Part shown: positions 1 through 9,810 of the stretch, one piece after another
Layout: every line of letters starts with the position of its first letter
How positions within the stretch are numbered: position 1 is the stretch's first letter
DNA from: Achromobacter xylosoxidans
Lineage (GTDB): Bacteria > Pseudomonadota > Gammaproteobacteria > Burkholderiales > Burkholderiaceae_B
DNA: 64,000 bases
Assembly: GCF_002192695.1 (NCBI RefSeq)
Contig: NZ_MTLG01000053.1
Span: 124,001 to 188,000, forward strand
Reading direction: 5' to 3'
Notes under the pieces: generated by a model
Database searches by the model: none
Told to the model about the DNA's origin: nothing
The model's input: the letters and a program-made list of their open reading frames with translations, nothing else
Translations under genes and position numbers: made by a program

Positions 1-16
1 CGGAGTGGGGCGCTGA
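1..16 (+). CDS. Probable 3' end of rseA/mucA anti-sigma factor (partial)
   Basis: Only the last few codons lie in the window. A TGA at 14-16 overlaps the ATG of the next gene by one base (TGATG), the usual arrangement of an anti-sigma factor gene coupled to rseB. The identity is inferred from gene order only; too little sequence is present to recognise the protein. Confidence 0.35.
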
Positions 17-1095
17 TGGCGTTGGTGCTCCCATCGCGCTGGCCGGTGCTGGGCCGGGCCGCCACGCTGCAGGCCCACCGCGCCGGCTGGTTTGCCGTAA
101 CGCTTCTGACCGCTTTCCTGGCCGCGCACGAACCCGCGCGCGCCGCCGATGCCGCTCCCGCTGCCACCGATGACGTGGTCCAGCTGCTGACCCGCATCCA
201 ACAAGCCGCCCGCAAGCAGGACTATGCGGGCGTCTTCATGTATCAGCAGGGCGAAACCATCCAGTCCTCGCGCCTGGTGCACGTGGTGGACGGCACTGGC
301 GAACGCGAACGCCTGGAAATTCTCGACGGCCAACCCCGCGAGTACCTGCGCCACAACGAAGACGTGCAGTGCCTCCTCCCCGAGCGCAAGACCGTGCTGC
401 TGGAGCGCCGCCGCGGCGACCGCTTCCCCGGCCTGCTGCTGGGAGACGCCGCGAACCTGTCCGAACACTACAAAATCCGCGCCGAGGCCGCCCTGCACCG
501 CGTGGCCGGGCGGGAATGCCGCCTGATCACGATCGAACCGCTGGACAAGCTGCGCTACGGCTACCGGCTGTGCGCGGACGTCGAAACCAATCTGCTGCTC
601 AAGGCCCAGACGCTGAATGCCGCGCGCGGCGTGGTCGAGCAGGTGTCGTTCACCTCGCTGCGGCTGGGCGCCGAAGTCGATCCCCAATTGCTGACCTCGC
701 GCTGGAGCACGCGCGACTGGAAGGTGCTGGAACCCTCGATGAAGCCGGTGGACCTGGCCGCCCAGGGCTGGCGCATCCCGGCGCCCAAGGGGTTCAAGCC
801 TGTCATGCAGGTGGCCCGGTCCATGGGGAAGGGCATCACGGTCAACCAGATGGTATTGTCCGATGGACTGGCGGCCATTTCCGTGTTCATTGAACCCTAT
901 GACAGCCAGCGCGGCCACCGTCCTCCCCATGGCGCCGCGCAGCGCGGGGCGATCACGGTCTATGGCACGCGCATCGCTGATTTCTGGCTGACCGCCGTGG
1001 GCGAAGTGCCCGTCGCGACGCTGGAACAGCTGGCGCAGGCCACTGAATATGTGCCCGCCGCGCCTGCGGCAGCAGCGCCGGCCGAATCCAAGTGA
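16..1095 (+). CDS. rseB: RseB/MucB periplasmic regulator of sigma-E
   Basis: This 359-residue protein matches the RseB/MucB family, which binds the periplasmic part of RseA and shields it from DegS-type proteolysis until envelope stress (mislocalised lipoprotein, LPS) is sensed. Residues about 20-43 form a signal peptide (hydrophobic stretch ending in an A-R-A-A type cleavage site). The N-terminal domain (about 50-210) resembles a LolA-like fold, with DYAGVFMYQQG near residue 69; a smaller C-terminal domain follows (about 225-335), and the tail is Ala/Pro-rich. The start is the ATG overlapping the preceding TGA, so translation is probably coupled to rseA. The serine protease gene mucD follows 40 bp downstream, completing the rseA-rseB-mucD block known in Bordetella, Burkholderia and Pseudomonas. 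Confidence 0.9.
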   Translation: MALVLPSRWPVLGRAATLQAHRAGWFAVTLLTAFLAAHEPARAADAAPAATDDVVQLLTRIQQAARKQDYAGVFMYQQGETIQSSRLVHVVDGTGERERLEILDGQPREYLRHNEDVQCLLPERKTVLLERRRGDRFPGLLLGDAANLSEHYKIRAEAALHRVAGRECRLITIEPLDKLRYGYRLCADVETNLLLKAQTLNAARGVVEQVSFTSLRLGAEVDPQLLTSRWSTRDWKVLEPSMKPVDLAAQGWRIPAPKGFKPVMQVARSMGKGITVNQMVLSDGLAAISVFIEPYDSQRGHRPPHGAAQRGAITVYGTRIADFWLTAVGEVPVATLEQLAQATEYVPAAPAAAAPAESK

Positions 1096-1135
1096 TCGGC
1101 CGGGCGCGGCAAGCAGCAATTTCGGAGTAACACTT

Positions 1136-2626
1136 ATGAAAGCAATGACAGTGTCGAATGCATTTTTCCGGCGCTTTCTGGTGGCGGCCGCGGCCAGCGT
1201 CATGATGTCCGCCGCCTACGCGCCGGCGGCGCAGGCGCAGGCGCAGGCCCAGGTGCAGGGGCTGCCTGATTTCACCAGCATTGTCGAAAAAGCCGACCCT
1301 GCGGTCGTCAATATCCGCACCACGGCCACCGTGCCGGTGCGCGGCATGGGCCCTGGCGGCGGCAACGATCCCTACGAACTGTTCCGTTGGTTCTTCGGCC
1401 CCGAATTCCAGCCGCCCGGCGGCGGACAGCCCGGCCCGTCGCCGCGCCAGCGTCCCCAGCCTTCGCAGCCCGAAGAGCGCACCGTGCCGCGTGGCGTGGG
1501 TTCGGGCTTCTTCATCTCGGACGACGGCTACATCCTTACCAACAACCACGTGGTGGTGGACGCGACGGATATCTACGTCACGCTGACCGACGGCCGCGAG
1601 TTCAAGGCCAAGGTCATCGGCACGGACGAGCGCACCGACGTGGCGCTGATCAAGATCGAAGCCAAGGACATGACCCCGCTGGTCATCGGCGACCCCAAGA
1701 AGCTGAAGAAAGGGCAGTGGGTGCTGGCCATCGGTTCGCCGTTCGGCCTGGATTCCACCGTGACCTCCGGCATCGTCAGCGCCATCGGCCGCGATACCGG
1801 CGAATACCTGCCCTTCATCCAGACCGACGTGGCGGTCAACCCGGGTAACTCGGGCGGCCCGCTGATCAACCTGCAAGGCGAGGTGGTGGGTATCAACTCC
1901 CAGATCATTTCGCGCAGCGGCGGCTTCATGGGCATTTCGCTGGCGATCCCGATCGACGAAGCCATGCGCGTCGTGGACCAGCTGCGCGCCACCGGCAAGG
2001 TCACGCGCGGCCGCGTCGGCGTGCAGATCGGCGAAGTGGGCAAGGACGTGGCCGAAGCCATCGGCCTGCCCAAGGCCGAGGGCGCGCTGGTCAGCAGCGT
2101 GGAAGCCGAAGGTCCCGCCGAGCAGGCGGGCGTGCAGCCGGGCGACGTGATCCTCAAGTTCAACGGCGAGCCCATCAAGCGCTGGTCCGATCTGCCGCGC
2201 ATCGTGGGCGAAACCAAGCCCGGCACGCGCGCCGACATGGAAGTGTGGCGCAAGGGCAAGAACCTGACGCTGTCGGTCAAGGTGGGCGAGATCCCGACCG
2301 AGAAGTCCGCCGCCGCCAACAAGAAGGGCGCGGCACCGGTGCCGGAAGTCACCAATGCGCTGGGCCTGGGCGTGATCGACGTGCCGGCCGACGTGCAGAA
2401 GAAGCTGCGCATCAAGGGCGGCGTCCAGGTCAAGGTGGCCGAAGGCGCGGCCGGCAAGGCCGGCCTGCAGGAAGGCGACATCGTGTTGGCCCTGAACGAC
2501 ACCGACGTCACGGGCGCCAAGCAGTTCGGCGAACTCGTGGCCAAGCTGGACAAGGGCCGCGCGGCCGGGCTGCTGGTGCGCCGCGGCGACCAGACGCAGT
2601 GGGTGGCGGTGCCGGCATCCAAGTAA
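1136..2626 (+). CDS. mucD: Do-family periplasmic serine endoprotease (DegP/MucD)
   Basis: A 496-residue HtrA-family protease/chaperone that degrades misfolded envelope proteins. It has a signal peptide (about 1-34, ending AQA), a trypsin-like domain with the triad His138 (TNNHVV), Asp168 ([10 protein letters not shown]) and Ser239 (NPGNSGGPL), and two PDZ domains (about 290-385 and 405-490). A Gly/Pro/Gln-rich loop at 70-115 lies before the catalytic domain, at the position of the LA loop. The ATG at 1136 has a GGAG element eight bases upstream; an in-frame extension to 1049 would overlap rseB and lacks signal-peptide character. It follows rseB by 40 bp and ends before a strong hairpin terminator, so it is the last gene of the sigma-E regulatory operon. 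Confidence 0.93.
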   Translation: MKAMTVSNAFFRRFLVAAAASVMMSAAYAPAAQAQAQAQVQGLPDFTSIVEKADPAVVNIRTTATVPVRGMGPGGGNDPYELFRWFFGPEFQPPGGGQPGPSPRQRPQPSQPEERTVPRGVGSGFFISDDGYILTNNHVVVDATDIYVTLTDGREFKAKVIGTDERTDVALIKIEAKDMTPLVIGDPKKLKKGQWVLAIGSPFGLDSTVTSGIVSAIGRDTGEYLPFIQTDVAVNPGNSGGPLINLQGEVVGINSQIISRSGGFMGISLAIPIDEAMRVVDQLRATGKVTRGRVGVQIGEVGKDVAEAIGLPKAEGALVSSVEAEGPAEQAGVQPGDVILKFNGEPIKRWSDLPRIVGETKPGTRADMEVWRKGKNLTLSVKVGEIPTEKSAAANKKGAAPVPEVTNALGLGVIDVPADVQKKLRIKGGVQVKVAEGAAGKAGLQEGDIVLALNDTDVTGAKQFGELVAKLDKGRAAGLLVRRGDQTQWVAVPASK

Positions 2627-2696
2627 TGCCGGGCCGGTCCCACGCGGTCGCAGAAAAAAGGCGCAAGACCGGCTAAAATGGCTGGTTGCCGCAAGA

Positions 2697-2722
2697 GGGG
2701 GCGCATGGCGCCCCCTTGTTTT
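2697..2722 (+). terminator. Rho-independent terminator after mucD
   Basis: A perfect 8-bp stem (GGGGGCGC at 2697-2704 pairing with GCGCCCCC at 2708-2715) with a 3-nt loop is followed by TTGTTTT. It separates the mucD operon from lepA. Confidence 0.85.
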
Positions 2723-2812
2723 GCCCGGGCCTGGCCCGTTGGCGCCCCCCTCGTCAGCCGTGCGTACTCCGGCGGCGGTGTCTTCCGGCCCAGTGCCGAG
2801 TGTTCCGTCCCT

Positions 2813-2818
2813 TATAAT
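2813..2818 (+). promoter_or_regulatory. Consensus -10 box of lepA, possibly giving a leaderless transcript
   Basis: A perfect TATAAT ends only seven bases before the lepA ATG at 2826. A transcript starting at the usual distance would begin at or within a base or two of the start codon. No good -35 hexamer and no Shine-Dalgarno sequence are visible nearby. Confidence 0.55.
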
Positions 2819-2825
2819 TTCAAGC

Positions 2826-4619
2826 ATGCAGCATATTCGCAACTTCTCCATCATTGCCCACATCGATCACGGCAAATCGACCCTGGCCGATCGCCTGATC
2901 CAGCGCTGCGGCGGATTGGCGGATCGCGAGATGTCGGCGCAGGTTCTCGATTCCATGGAAATCGAGCGCGAACGCGGCATCACCATCAAGGCCCAGACCG
3001 CGGCACTGCATTACAAGGCGCAGGACGGCAAGGTCTACAACCTGAACCTGATCGATACTCCGGGGCACGTGGACTTCTCGTATGAGGTCAGCCGTTCCCT
3101 GTCGGCCTGCGAAGGCGCGCTGCTGGTGGTGGACGCCTCGCAAGGGGTGGAAGCGCAGACCGTGGCCAACTGCTACACCGCCATCGAGCTGGGCGTGGAA
3201 GTCCTGCCCGTGCTGAACAAGATGGACCTGCCGCAGGCCGATCCCGACGGCGCCCGCCAGGAAGTCGAGGACGTGATCGGCATCGATGCCTCGCAGGCAG
3301 TGCTGGCCAGCGCCAAGACCGGCATGGGCATCGACGAGATCCTGGAAATGGTCGTGGCCCGCGTGCCGCCGCCCAAGGGCGATCCGGACGCGCCGCTGCA
3401 GGCGCTCATCATCGACTCGTGGTTCGACAACTACGTGGGCGTGGTGATGCTGGTGCGCATCGTCAACGGCATGCTCAAGCCCAAGGACAAGATCCTGCTG
3501 ATGGCGTCCGGCGCCACCCACCTGTGCGAGCAGACCGGCGTGTTCACGCCGAAGTCGCAGCAGCGTCCGCACCTGTCGGCGGGCGAGGTGGGCTTCATCA
3601 TCGCCGGCATCAAGCAGCTGGAAGACGCCAAGGTGGGCGATACCGTCACCCTGGCCAACAAGCCCGCGGCCGAGCCGCTGCCCGGCTTCAAGGAAGTGAA
3701 GCCGCAGGTGTTCGCGGGCCTGTACCCCGTGGAAAGCTCCGAATACGACCAGTTGCGCGACTCGCTGGACAAGCTCAAGCTGAACGACGCCGCGCTGATG
3801 TTCGAGCCGGAAGTGTCGCAGGCGCTGGGCTTCGGCTTCCGTTGCGGCTTCCTGGGTCTCTTGCACATGGAAATCGTGCAGGAGCGCCTGGAACGCGAAT
3901 TCGACATGGACATCATCACCACCGCGCCGTCGGTGGTGTACGAGGTCGAACAGCGCGACGGTTCCGTGATCACCGTGGAAAGCCCGTCGCGCATGCCTGA
4001 AGTGGGCAAGATCGCCGACATCCGCGAGCCCATCGTGAAGGTCACGCTGTTCATGCCGCAGGACTATGTGGGTCCTGTCATGACGCTGTGCAATAACAAG
4101 CGCGGCTCGCAGGTCAACATGAGCTACCACGGCCGCCAGGTGCATCTGGTGTACGAGATCCCGCTGGCCGAGATCGTGCTGGACTTCTTCGACAAGCTGA
4201 AGTCGGTGTCGCGCGGCTACGCCTCGATGGACTACGAGTTCCTGGAGTACCGCTCGGCCGACGTGGTGCGCGTGGACCTGCTGATCAACAACGACCGCGT
4301 CGATGCGCTGGCCGTGATCGTCCACCGCAGCAATGCGCGCCACCGCGCCCGCGACGTGGTCACCCGCATGCGCGGCCTGATTCCGCGCCAGATGTTCGAC
4401 GTCGTGATCCAGGCCGCCATCGGCGCCGAAATCATCGCGCGCGAGAACGTCAAGGCGCTGCGCAAGAACGTGCTGGCCAAGTGCTATGGCGGCGACATTT
4501 CGCGCAAGAAGAAGCTGCTGGAAAAGCAGAAGGCCGGCAAGAAGCGCATGAAGCAGGTGGGTAGCGTGGAAATTCCGCAGGAGGCGTTCCTGGCCATCCT
4601 GCAAGTGGAAGATAAATAG
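2826..4619 (+). CDS. lepA: Elongation factor 4 (LepA), back-translocating GTPase
   Basis: This 597-residue protein is a full-length LepA (E. coli 599). It binds ribosomes and promotes back-translocation or initiation fidelity under stress. The N-terminus [19 protein letters not shown] carries G1, with DTPGHVDF as G3 and NKMD as G4; EF-G-like domains II, III and V follow, then the LepA-specific C-terminal domain rich in Lys/Arg ([16 protein letters not shown]). The ATG at 2826 fixes the conserved N-terminus; an upstream in-frame extension to 2721 runs through the terminator and promoter region and is rejected. lepB follows 23 bp downstream, the usual lepA-lepB operon. Confidence 0.96.
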   Translation: MQHIRNFSIIAHIDHGKSTLADRLIQRCGGLADREMSAQVLDSMEIERERGITIKAQTAALHYKAQDGKVYNLNLIDTPGHVDFSYEVSRSLSACEGALLVVDASQGVEAQTVANCYTAIELGVEVLPVLNKMDLPQADPDGARQEVEDVIGIDASQAVLASAKTGMGIDEILEMVVARVPPPKGDPDAPLQALIIDSWFDNYVGVVMLVRIVNGMLKPKDKILLMASGATHLCEQTGVFTPKSQQRPHLSAGEVGFIIAGIKQLEDAKVGDTVTLANKPAAEPLPGFKEVKPQVFAGLYPVESSEYDQLRDSLDKLKLNDAALMFEPEVSQALGFGFRCGFLGLLHMEIVQERLEREFDMDIITTAPSVVYEVEQRDGSVITVESPSRMPEVGKIADIREPIVKVTLFMPQDYVGPVMTLCNNKRGSQVNMSYHGRQVHLVYEIPLAEIVLDFFDKLKSVSRGYASMDYEFLEYRSADVVRVDLLINNDRVDALAVIVHRSNARHRARDVVTRMRGLIPRQMFDVVIQAAIGAEIIARENVKALRKNVLAKCYGGDISRKKKLLEKQKAGKKRMKQVGSVEIPQEAFLAILQVEDK

Positions 4620-4642
4620 AACCCAAAGAAGGCGGTTAGCTG

Positions 4643-5527
4643 ATGAGTTGGAACTTTGCCCTGATTCTTTTTGTTTTGCTGGTGTTGACCGGCATTATCT
4701 GGGTGCTTGATCTGGCAGTGCTGCGCAAGGGCCGCGAACGCCGGGCCCAGGCGGCAATGGCGCAATACGATACGGCCTTGGTGGGCGATGCCCAGGAAGC
4801 CGAGCGCCTGCGCCGCGAAGCCGGCGACGCCGCGCGCCGCATGCCGTGGTGGATCGAATACGCCGTCAGCTTCTTTCCCGTCATCCTGTTCGTGTTCATG
4901 CTGCGCTCGTTCGTGGTCGAGCCCTTCCGTATTCCGTCGGGCTCCATGCTGCCGACCTTGCAGTCGGGCGACCTGATCCTGGTGAACAAGTTCAGCTACG
5001 GCCTGCGCCTGCCGGTCATTGACAAGAAGATCATCGAAGTGGGCAAGCCCCAGCGCGGCGACGTGTTCGTGTTCCGCTACCCGGTGGATCCGGACGTCGA
5101 CTACATCAAGCGCGTGGTCGGCCTGCCGGGCGACGAGGTCGCCTACCTGGACAAAAAGCTCTACATCAACGGCGAATTGGTGCCGCATGTGCGCGACGGC
5201 GACTATTTCGAACCGGACCGTGTCTCTTATATTGCGCAATATAAAGAGAAGTTAGGCGAAGTTGAGCACAAAATCCTGCTGGATGAAGGAAAGCCGCAGG
5301 AGTATGGCCCGATGTGGCAATTTCCCAACCGCCAGAACTGCCAATACAGCCGTAATGGGGTACGCTGCAAAGTACCCGAGGGGCAGTTCTTCGCCATGGG
5401 CGATAATCGGGATAACAGCGCCGACAGCCGATACTGGGGCTTCGTTCCGGAATCCAATATCGTCGGCCGCGCGTTCTTCATCTGGATGAATTTCAGCGAT
5501 CTCAGCCGCATTGGCCGGTTCAACTGA
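4643..5527 (+). CDS. lepB: Signal peptidase I
   Basis: Type I leader peptidase (294 aa) that removes signal peptides at the outer face of the inner membrane. It has an N-terminal membrane helix (about 4-27), a basic cytoplasmic loop, a second helix (about 72-92), and then the catalytic periplasmic domain. The nucleophile is Ser101 in PSGSMLPTL and the general base Lys156 in [12 protein letters not shown]; the conserved [17 protein letters not shown] box is near the C-terminus. An AAGGCGG ribosome-binding site precedes the ATG. rnc begins 2 bp after the stop, continuing the lepA-lepB-rnc-era order. A short AT-richer patch around 5220-5290 encodes part of the variable insert and does not disturb the frame. 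Confidence 0.96.
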   Translation: MSWNFALILFVLLVLTGIIWVLDLAVLRKGRERRAQAAMAQYDTALVGDAQEAERLRREAGDAARRMPWWIEYAVSFFPVILFVFMLRSFVVEPFRIPSGSMLPTLQSGDLILVNKFSYGLRLPVIDKKIIEVGKPQRGDVFVFRYPVDPDVDYIKRVVGLPGDEVAYLDKKLYINGELVPHVRDGDYFEPDRVSYIAQYKEKLGEVEHKILLDEGKPQEYGPMWQFPNRQNCQYSRNGVRCKVPEGQFFAMGDNRDNSADSRYWGFVPESNIVGRAFFIWMNFSDLSRIGRFN

Positions 5528-5529
5528 TT

Positions 5530-6291
5530 ATGTCGCTAGCCACGCTAGAAAACCGCCTGGATCACCACTTCAGTGATCCGGCATTGCTCGAACAGGCACT
5601 GACGCATCGCAGCCACGGTGCGCGCCACAACGAGCGCCTGGAATTCCTCGGGGATTCCGTGCTGAACTTCGTCGTCGCCGCGATGCTGTTCGAGCGTTAT
5701 TCCAAGATCGACGAAGGCGATCTGTCGCGCCTGCGGGCCAACCTGGTCAAGCAGGCCTCGTTGGCGGACATCGCCCAGCGGCTGGAGTTGTCGCAGTATC
5801 TGCGCCTGGGCGAAGGCGAATTGAAGAGCGGCGGTTTTCGCCGGCCCTCCATCCTGGCGGACACGGTCGAAGCCCTGTTCGGCGCCGTCTTCCTGGACGC
5901 GGGTTTCGATGCCGCCCGCCGCGTGATCGTGCGGCAGTACCAGCCGGTGCTGGCCTCGGTCGATCCCAAGACCCTGGGCAAGGACGCCAAGACCTTGCTG
6001 CAGGAATTCCTGCAGGGCCGCAAGTTGGCGCTGCCGGTGTATACGGTGGTGGCCACGCATGGCGCGGCCCACAGCCAGCAGTTCGAAGTCGAGTGCGCCA
6101 TTCCGGCGCTCGAGATCAAGGTGATGGCGCCCGGCGCCAGCCGCCGCGCCGCCGAGCAATCGGCGGCCAAGCTGGCGCTGGAGGCCGCATTGGCCGTCAG
6201 CCCGGCGACCAAGGCTGCCCGCAAGTCGGGCAAGGCGCGCAAAACCGCGCAATTGTCGCTGCCGGTGGCAGTGGCTCAAGAGACTAAATGA
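5530..6291 (+). CDS. rnc: Ribonuclease III
   Basis: A 253-residue RNase III that cleaves double-stranded RNA in rRNA precursors and mRNA. The nuclease domain (1-150) carries the signature [10 protein letters not shown] at 34-43 and the second acidic cluster [14 protein letters not shown]. The double-stranded-RNA-binding domain (about 155-225) begins at [12 protein letters not shown] and ends with [20 protein letters not shown] basic tail ([11 protein letters not shown]) extends it slightly beyond the 226-residue E. coli enzyme. The gene starts 2 bp after lepB and its TGA overlaps the era ATG (ATGA), indicating translational coupling. Confidence 0.95.
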   Translation: MSLATLENRLDHHFSDPALLEQALTHRSHGARHNERLEFLGDSVLNFVVAAMLFERYSKIDEGDLSRLRANLVKQASLADIAQRLELSQYLRLGEGELKSGGFRRPSILADTVEALFGAVFLDAGFDAARRVIVRQYQPVLASVDPKTLGKDAKTLLQEFLQGRKLALPVYTVVATHGAAHSQQFEVECAIPALEIKVMAPGASRRAAEQSAAKLALEAALAVSPATKAARKSGKARKTAQLSLPVAVAQETK

Positions 6292-7178
6292 GCGATACCC
6301 CTTTTCGTACCGGCTTCGTCGCCATCGTGGGCCGCCCCAACGTGGGCAAGTCCACCCTGACGAACGCCCTGATCGGTTCCAAGATTTCCATCGTGTCGCG
6401 CAAGGCGCAGACCACGCGCCACCGCATCCACGGCGTGTTGACGCGCGAGCACGAGCAGTTCGTGTTTGTCGACACCCCCGGTTTCCAGACCCGCCATGGC
6501 GGGGCCATGAACCGCATGATGAACCGCGTGGTCACGCAGGCCCTGGCCGACGTGGACGTGGTGGTGCATGTGGTGGAAGCCGGCAAGTGGTCCGAGGGCG
6601 ACGCCAAGCTGCTGCCGCTCCTGCCCGCGCCCGAACGCACCATCCTGGTCGTGTCCAAGATCGACGCGCTGAAGAACCGCGACGACCTGTTCGCCTTCGT
6701 GTCCAAGATCATGGCGCTGCATCCCTATGGCGCGGTGGTGCCGGTCAGCGCCACCAAGAAGCAGCAGCTGGACCAGTTGCTGGATGAGATCGCGTCGCGC
6801 CTGCCGGAAGGCGAGGCGATGTTCGAGGAAGACACGCTGACCGACCGCCCCATGCGCTTCATCGCCGCCGAACTGGTGCGCGAGAAGATCTTCCGCCTGG
6901 TCGGCGACGAACTGCCCTACGGCTGTACCGTCGTCATCGAACAATGGGAAGAGACCAGCAAGGGCGCCAGCATCAATGCCTGCGTGGTGGTCGAGCGCGA
7001 CAGCCACAAGCCCATCCTGTTGGGCACGGGCGGCATGCATATGAAGCGCATCGCCACGGAGGCGCGGCAGGACATCGCCAAGCTGCTGGACAAGCCGGTG
7101 CACCTGGAGGTCTACATCAAGGTGCGCAAGGGCTGGTCCGACCGCGAGGGTGCGCTCCGCGATCTGGGCTATGAGTAG
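6288..7178 (+). CDS. era: GTPase Era
   Basis: Era (296 aa) binds the 3' end of 16S rRNA and couples 30S maturation to GTP hydrolysis. The G domain shows GRPNVGKST (G1), DTPG (G3) and a VSKID G4 motif; the C-terminal KH domain includes a [10 protein letters not shown] stretch matching the family's GxxG loop. Its ATG overlaps the rnc stop by four bases, and the recO start lies inside its last codons, so rnc-era-recO are tightly coupled. Confidence 0.96.
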   Translation: MSDTPFRTGFVAIVGRPNVGKSTLTNALIGSKISIVSRKAQTTRHRIHGVLTREHEQFVFVDTPGFQTRHGGAMNRMMNRVVTQALADVDVVVHVVEAGKWSEGDAKLLPLLPAPERTILVVSKIDALKNRDDLFAFVSKIMALHPYGAVVPVSATKKQQLDQLLDEIASRLPEGEAMFEEDTLTDRPMRFIAAELVREKIFRLVGDELPYGCTVVIEQWEETSKGASINACVVVERDSHKPILLGTGGMHMKRIATEARQDIAKLLDKPVHLEVYIKVRKGWSDREGALRDLGYE

Positions 7179-7758
7179 AAGGGCGCCTCGCGTCCAGGAT
7201 CGCCCCGGATACATGTTGCACGCCACTGCGTGGCGTGAGACTTCCCTTATTGTTCAGACTTTCTCCCGCGATCACGGCTGTGTGGCCATGGTCGCCAAGG
7301 GCGCCAAGCGCCCGTACTCCGTGCTGCGTCCGGTACTGTCCGCGTTCCAGCCGCTGCTGCTGTCGTGGACCGGCAATGGCGAGGTCAAGACCCTGACCCG
7401 CGCCGAGATCGCCGGCATCCGGCCGCTGACCGGCACCGCGCTGATGTCGGCCTGGTACATGAACGAGCTGCTGCTGCGGCTGTTGCCGCGCGAAGACGCC
7501 CATCCGCTATTGTTCGACGCCTACGATTTCGCCTTGCAGCAGTTGTCAGGCGGCACCCGCGCGGCGGGCGCGTTGCGCCGTTTCGAATGGACGCTGCTGC
7601 GCGAAACGGGCTATGGCGTGGACGAGGATCCTCCCGATTTCGACGACCCGGCGATCGAGCCGGCCTTGCGCCGCGACCTGCGCGAACGGCTGGCCGAAAT
7701 CCTGGCGGGCCGTCCCTTGTCGACCCGGCGCGTGTTGCTGGACCTGCAGCGCATCTGA
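7171..7758 (+). CDS. recO: DNA repair protein RecO, internally short form
   Basis: RecO helps RecR load RecA on SSB-coated DNA. The N-terminal OB-fold is intact (LHATAWRETSLIVQTFS, then GAKRPYS) and the helical part follows. The extreme C-terminus (AGRPLSTRRVLLDLQRI) also matches the family. At 195 residues, however, the protein is about 45 shorter than E. coli RecO (242). The missing length appears to lie between ETGYGVD (about residue 152) and EPALRRDL, where family members carry the middle of the C-terminal domain. The ATG at 7171 overlaps the end of era by eight bases. The intact frame and conserved tail argue against a pseudogene; the shortening may be normal for this family of bacteria. 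Confidence 0.85.
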   Translation: MSRRAPRVQDRPGYMLHATAWRETSLIVQTFSRDHGCVAMVAKGAKRPYSVLRPVLSAFQPLLLSWTGNGEVKTLTRAEIAGIRPLTGTALMSAWYMNELLLRLLPREDAHPLLFDAYDFALQQLSGGTRAAGALRRFEWTLLRETGYGVDEDPPDFDDPAIEPALRRDLRERLAEILAGRPLSTRRVLLDLQRI

Positions 7759-7776
7759 GCGCAGCGCGACCGGGCC

Positions 7777-8685
7777 ATGACCTTCACGCTCAAGCAGGTC
7801 GAGACCTTCCGCACCGTCTACGAAACGGAAAGCGTGACCGCCGCCGCCAGGCGGCTGGACGTGTCGCCCGCCACCGTCAGCGCGACCCTGGCGGCGCTGG
7901 AAGCCAGCATCGAGCTGCGCCTGTTCGAGCGCGTGCGCCAGCGCATGCAGCGCACGCCAGAGGCGACCCTGCTGTATGAAGAAATCCGCCGCCTTAACGT
8001 CGGCCTGGAAAGCCTGGGCCGCAAGATCCGCGCGATCCGCGGCGCGGCGCAGCCGCGCCTGCGCATCGGCTGCATCCATGCCTACAGCGGCGCCATCATC
8101 AGCGACACCATCGCGCGTTTTCGCGAGCGCTATCCTGACACCGGCCTATATCTGCAGATCCGGGATTCCAACACCTTGCGCGACATGGTGGTGTCCGGCG
8201 AACTGGACCTGGCCGCGGTCGCCGACGAGTCCGAACTGGAAGGCTTGCGCGGCCACCGGCTGGCTAGCCTGCGCGCCGTGGCGGTCTTTCCCAAGGGACA
8301 TCCGCTGGCGCGGCTGGAACAGGTGGAGTTCTCGCATCTGGCCGACGCCGACGTAATCGCGCTGAACGCCGAGGACGGCTCGCGCAAGCGCCTGGATGCG
8401 CTGCTGGCGCAAGCGGGGCAGAGCCTGAAGGTGGCTATCGAGACACCCTATTCCAGCACCGTGTGCCAACTGGCGCTGGCGGGGCATGGCGTGGGCATCG
8501 CCAACCCGGCCACCGCGGTCGGCATGGCGGCGGCGGGCCTGTGCTATCGCCCGCTGGCCGCGCCGGTGCACTTCGAATGCCACATGATCCTGCACGGCAG
8601 CCGCCCCTTGTCCGAGGCGGGCAAGTTCTGGGCGACCTGCCTGCGCGGCGCGTTGGCGCCGCTGGTGGAGAGCTTCGGCGTCTAG
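7777..8685 (+). CDS. LysR-family transcriptional regulator
   Basis: A 302-residue LysR-type regulator. The winged helix-turn-helix occupies about 1-65 (FTLKQVETFRTVYETESV, then SPATVSATLAALE), a linker helix follows, and the effector-binding domain starts near 90 (PRLRIGCIHAY). It begins 18 bp after recO and ends 24 bp from the oppositely oriented operon 8710-11785. Because that operon encodes a solute receptor and two catabolic-type enzymes, it is a plausible but unproven target; the regulator is not divergent from it, unlike the classic LysR arrangement. The ligand is unknown. Confidence 0.88.
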   Translation: MTFTLKQVETFRTVYETESVTAAARRLDVSPATVSATLAALEASIELRLFERVRQRMQRTPEATLLYEEIRRLNVGLESLGRKIRAIRGAAQPRLRIGCIHAYSGAIISDTIARFRERYPDTGLYLQIRDSNTLRDMVVSGELDLAAVADESELEGLRGHRLASLRAVAVFPKGHPLARLEQVEFSHLADADVIALNAEDGSRKRLDALLAQAGQSLKVAIETPYSSTVCQLALAGHGVGIANPATAVGMAAAGLCYRPLAAPVHFECHMILHGSRPLSEAGKFWATCLRGALAPLVESFGV

Positions 8686-8709
8686 CGTGCCGAAGCCGGT
8701 CCCGGGGCG

Positions 8710-9807
8710 CTAGCCGCGGCGCCCGTCCGAGGTCACGATCAGCACGACAGAAGATTCCGCATCCAGTAGACCCGAGCGGCGCAGCCGGGACACGGCAGCC
8801 AGCGCCGCGGCCGACGATAGCTCGGTCGCCAGGCCCATGCGTTCCAGCCGCTGCTGCGCTTGCGCGGCCGCCGCGTCCGAGATCTCCACGGGCGTGCCGC
8901 CCGAGCGCGACAAGGCTTCCAGCGACTGCAGCGTGCTGGTGCTGCCCGCGATCGAATACTGGTCCGTCACGCCGTCCCATTGCTTGCGCACGTCGCCTGT
9001 CGCGCGGGCGCGCGACAGGCGGGCGTACGGTTCCACGGCGTGCAGGCGGGGCAGGCGCGCGATGCGGCCGGTTTGCAGCAGATGCTGCCAGCCCAGAAAG
9101 ATGCCCCACAGCAGATCGCCGCGCGCGGTGGGCACCACGATGTCGCTGGGCGTGCCGCAGGCTTCCAGGATTTCCAGCGCGATGGGCTTGTAGCCCTCCA
9201 CGCCGTACGGGTGGGTGCCCACGGGCGGATTCAGATAGTTGGTGCCGGCGAAGGCGCCGTGGTTGCGGCACAGGTTTTCGACGTGCGGCCAGCGGCTCAG
9301 GCTGTCCTCGAACGCAGTCAGCCGGGCGCCGAAGCGCTGCATGGCCTCGCGCTGCAAGGGCGGGCAGTTGCTGGTGATGGCGATGTCGGCTTCCAGCCGC
9401 GCGGCGGCGCAATAGGCGGCCAGCGAGACGCCGGCATTGCCGCTGGAGGCGGCCGCCACGCGGGTGGCGCCGGCCAGGCGCGCACGCGACACCAGTTGGG
9501 CCGCCATGCGGTCCTTGTGGCTGCCGGTGGGATTGGCGCTTTCGCATTTCAGCCAGAGCTGGCCCACGCCCTCGGTCTGCGCCAGGGCGGGCGCGGCGAG
9601 GCAGGGGGTGGCGCCTTCGCCCAGCGTGACGGCGTCCAGCACCGGCAGGGGCATGGCGCTGTCGGTCGAGGGCTCGTACAGGCATTCCAGGCTGGCGGGG
9701 TGGCCGGCTTCCAGGCAACTGGGGCAGCCTTCGGGGTAATCGGCCGGCGGCCACAGGCTGGCGCAACGGATGCAGCGCAGGCCGGACAAGCTAGGGTTCA
9801 TCTGCAT
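8710..9807 (-). CDS. PLP-dependent threonine synthase-like lyase with N-terminal zinc ribbon
   Basis: A 365-residue fold-type II PLP enzyme. The Schiff-base lysine is Lys98 in NPTGSHKDRM and the phosphate-binding loop is SSGNAG. Before it sits a small zinc ribbon with Cys12, Cys15, Cys28 and Cys31, as in one class of threonine synthases and related ammonia-lyases. True ThrC is usually encoded beside hom; here the gene lies 3 bp after a zinc deacylase and downstream of a TctC receptor, which favours a catabolic beta- or gamma-elimination on an amino acid released by the deacylase. The start could be Met1 or Met3. Substrate assignment is inference. Confidence 0.8.
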   Translation of the reverse strand: MQMNPSLSGLRCIRCASLWPPADYPEGCPSCLEAGHPASLECLYEPSTDSAMPLPVLDAVTLGEGATPCLAAPALAQTEGVGQLWLKCESANPTGSHKDRMAAQLVSRARLAGATRVAAASSGNAGVSLAAYCAAARLEADIAITSNCPPLQREAMQRFGARLTAFEDSLSRWPHVENLCRNHGAFAGTNYLNPPVGTHPYGVEGYKPIALEILEACGTPSDIVVPTARGDLLWGIFLGWQHLLQTGRIARLPRLHAVEPYARLSRARATGDVRKQWDGVTDQYSIAGSTSTLQSLEALSRSGGTPVEISDAAAAQAQQRLERMGLATELSSAAALAAVSRLRRSGLLDAESSVVLIVTSDGRRG

Positions 9808-9810
9808 GTG

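Noticed and set aside
953..2863. A 636-codon minus-strand frame opposite mucD
   Set aside because: Low-complexity His/Arg/Leu composition and no recognisable domain; the plus strand encodes a full protease.
7171..7758. recO as a pseudogene
   Set aside because: The frame is intact with conserved N- and C-termini; the shortening is internal and in frame.
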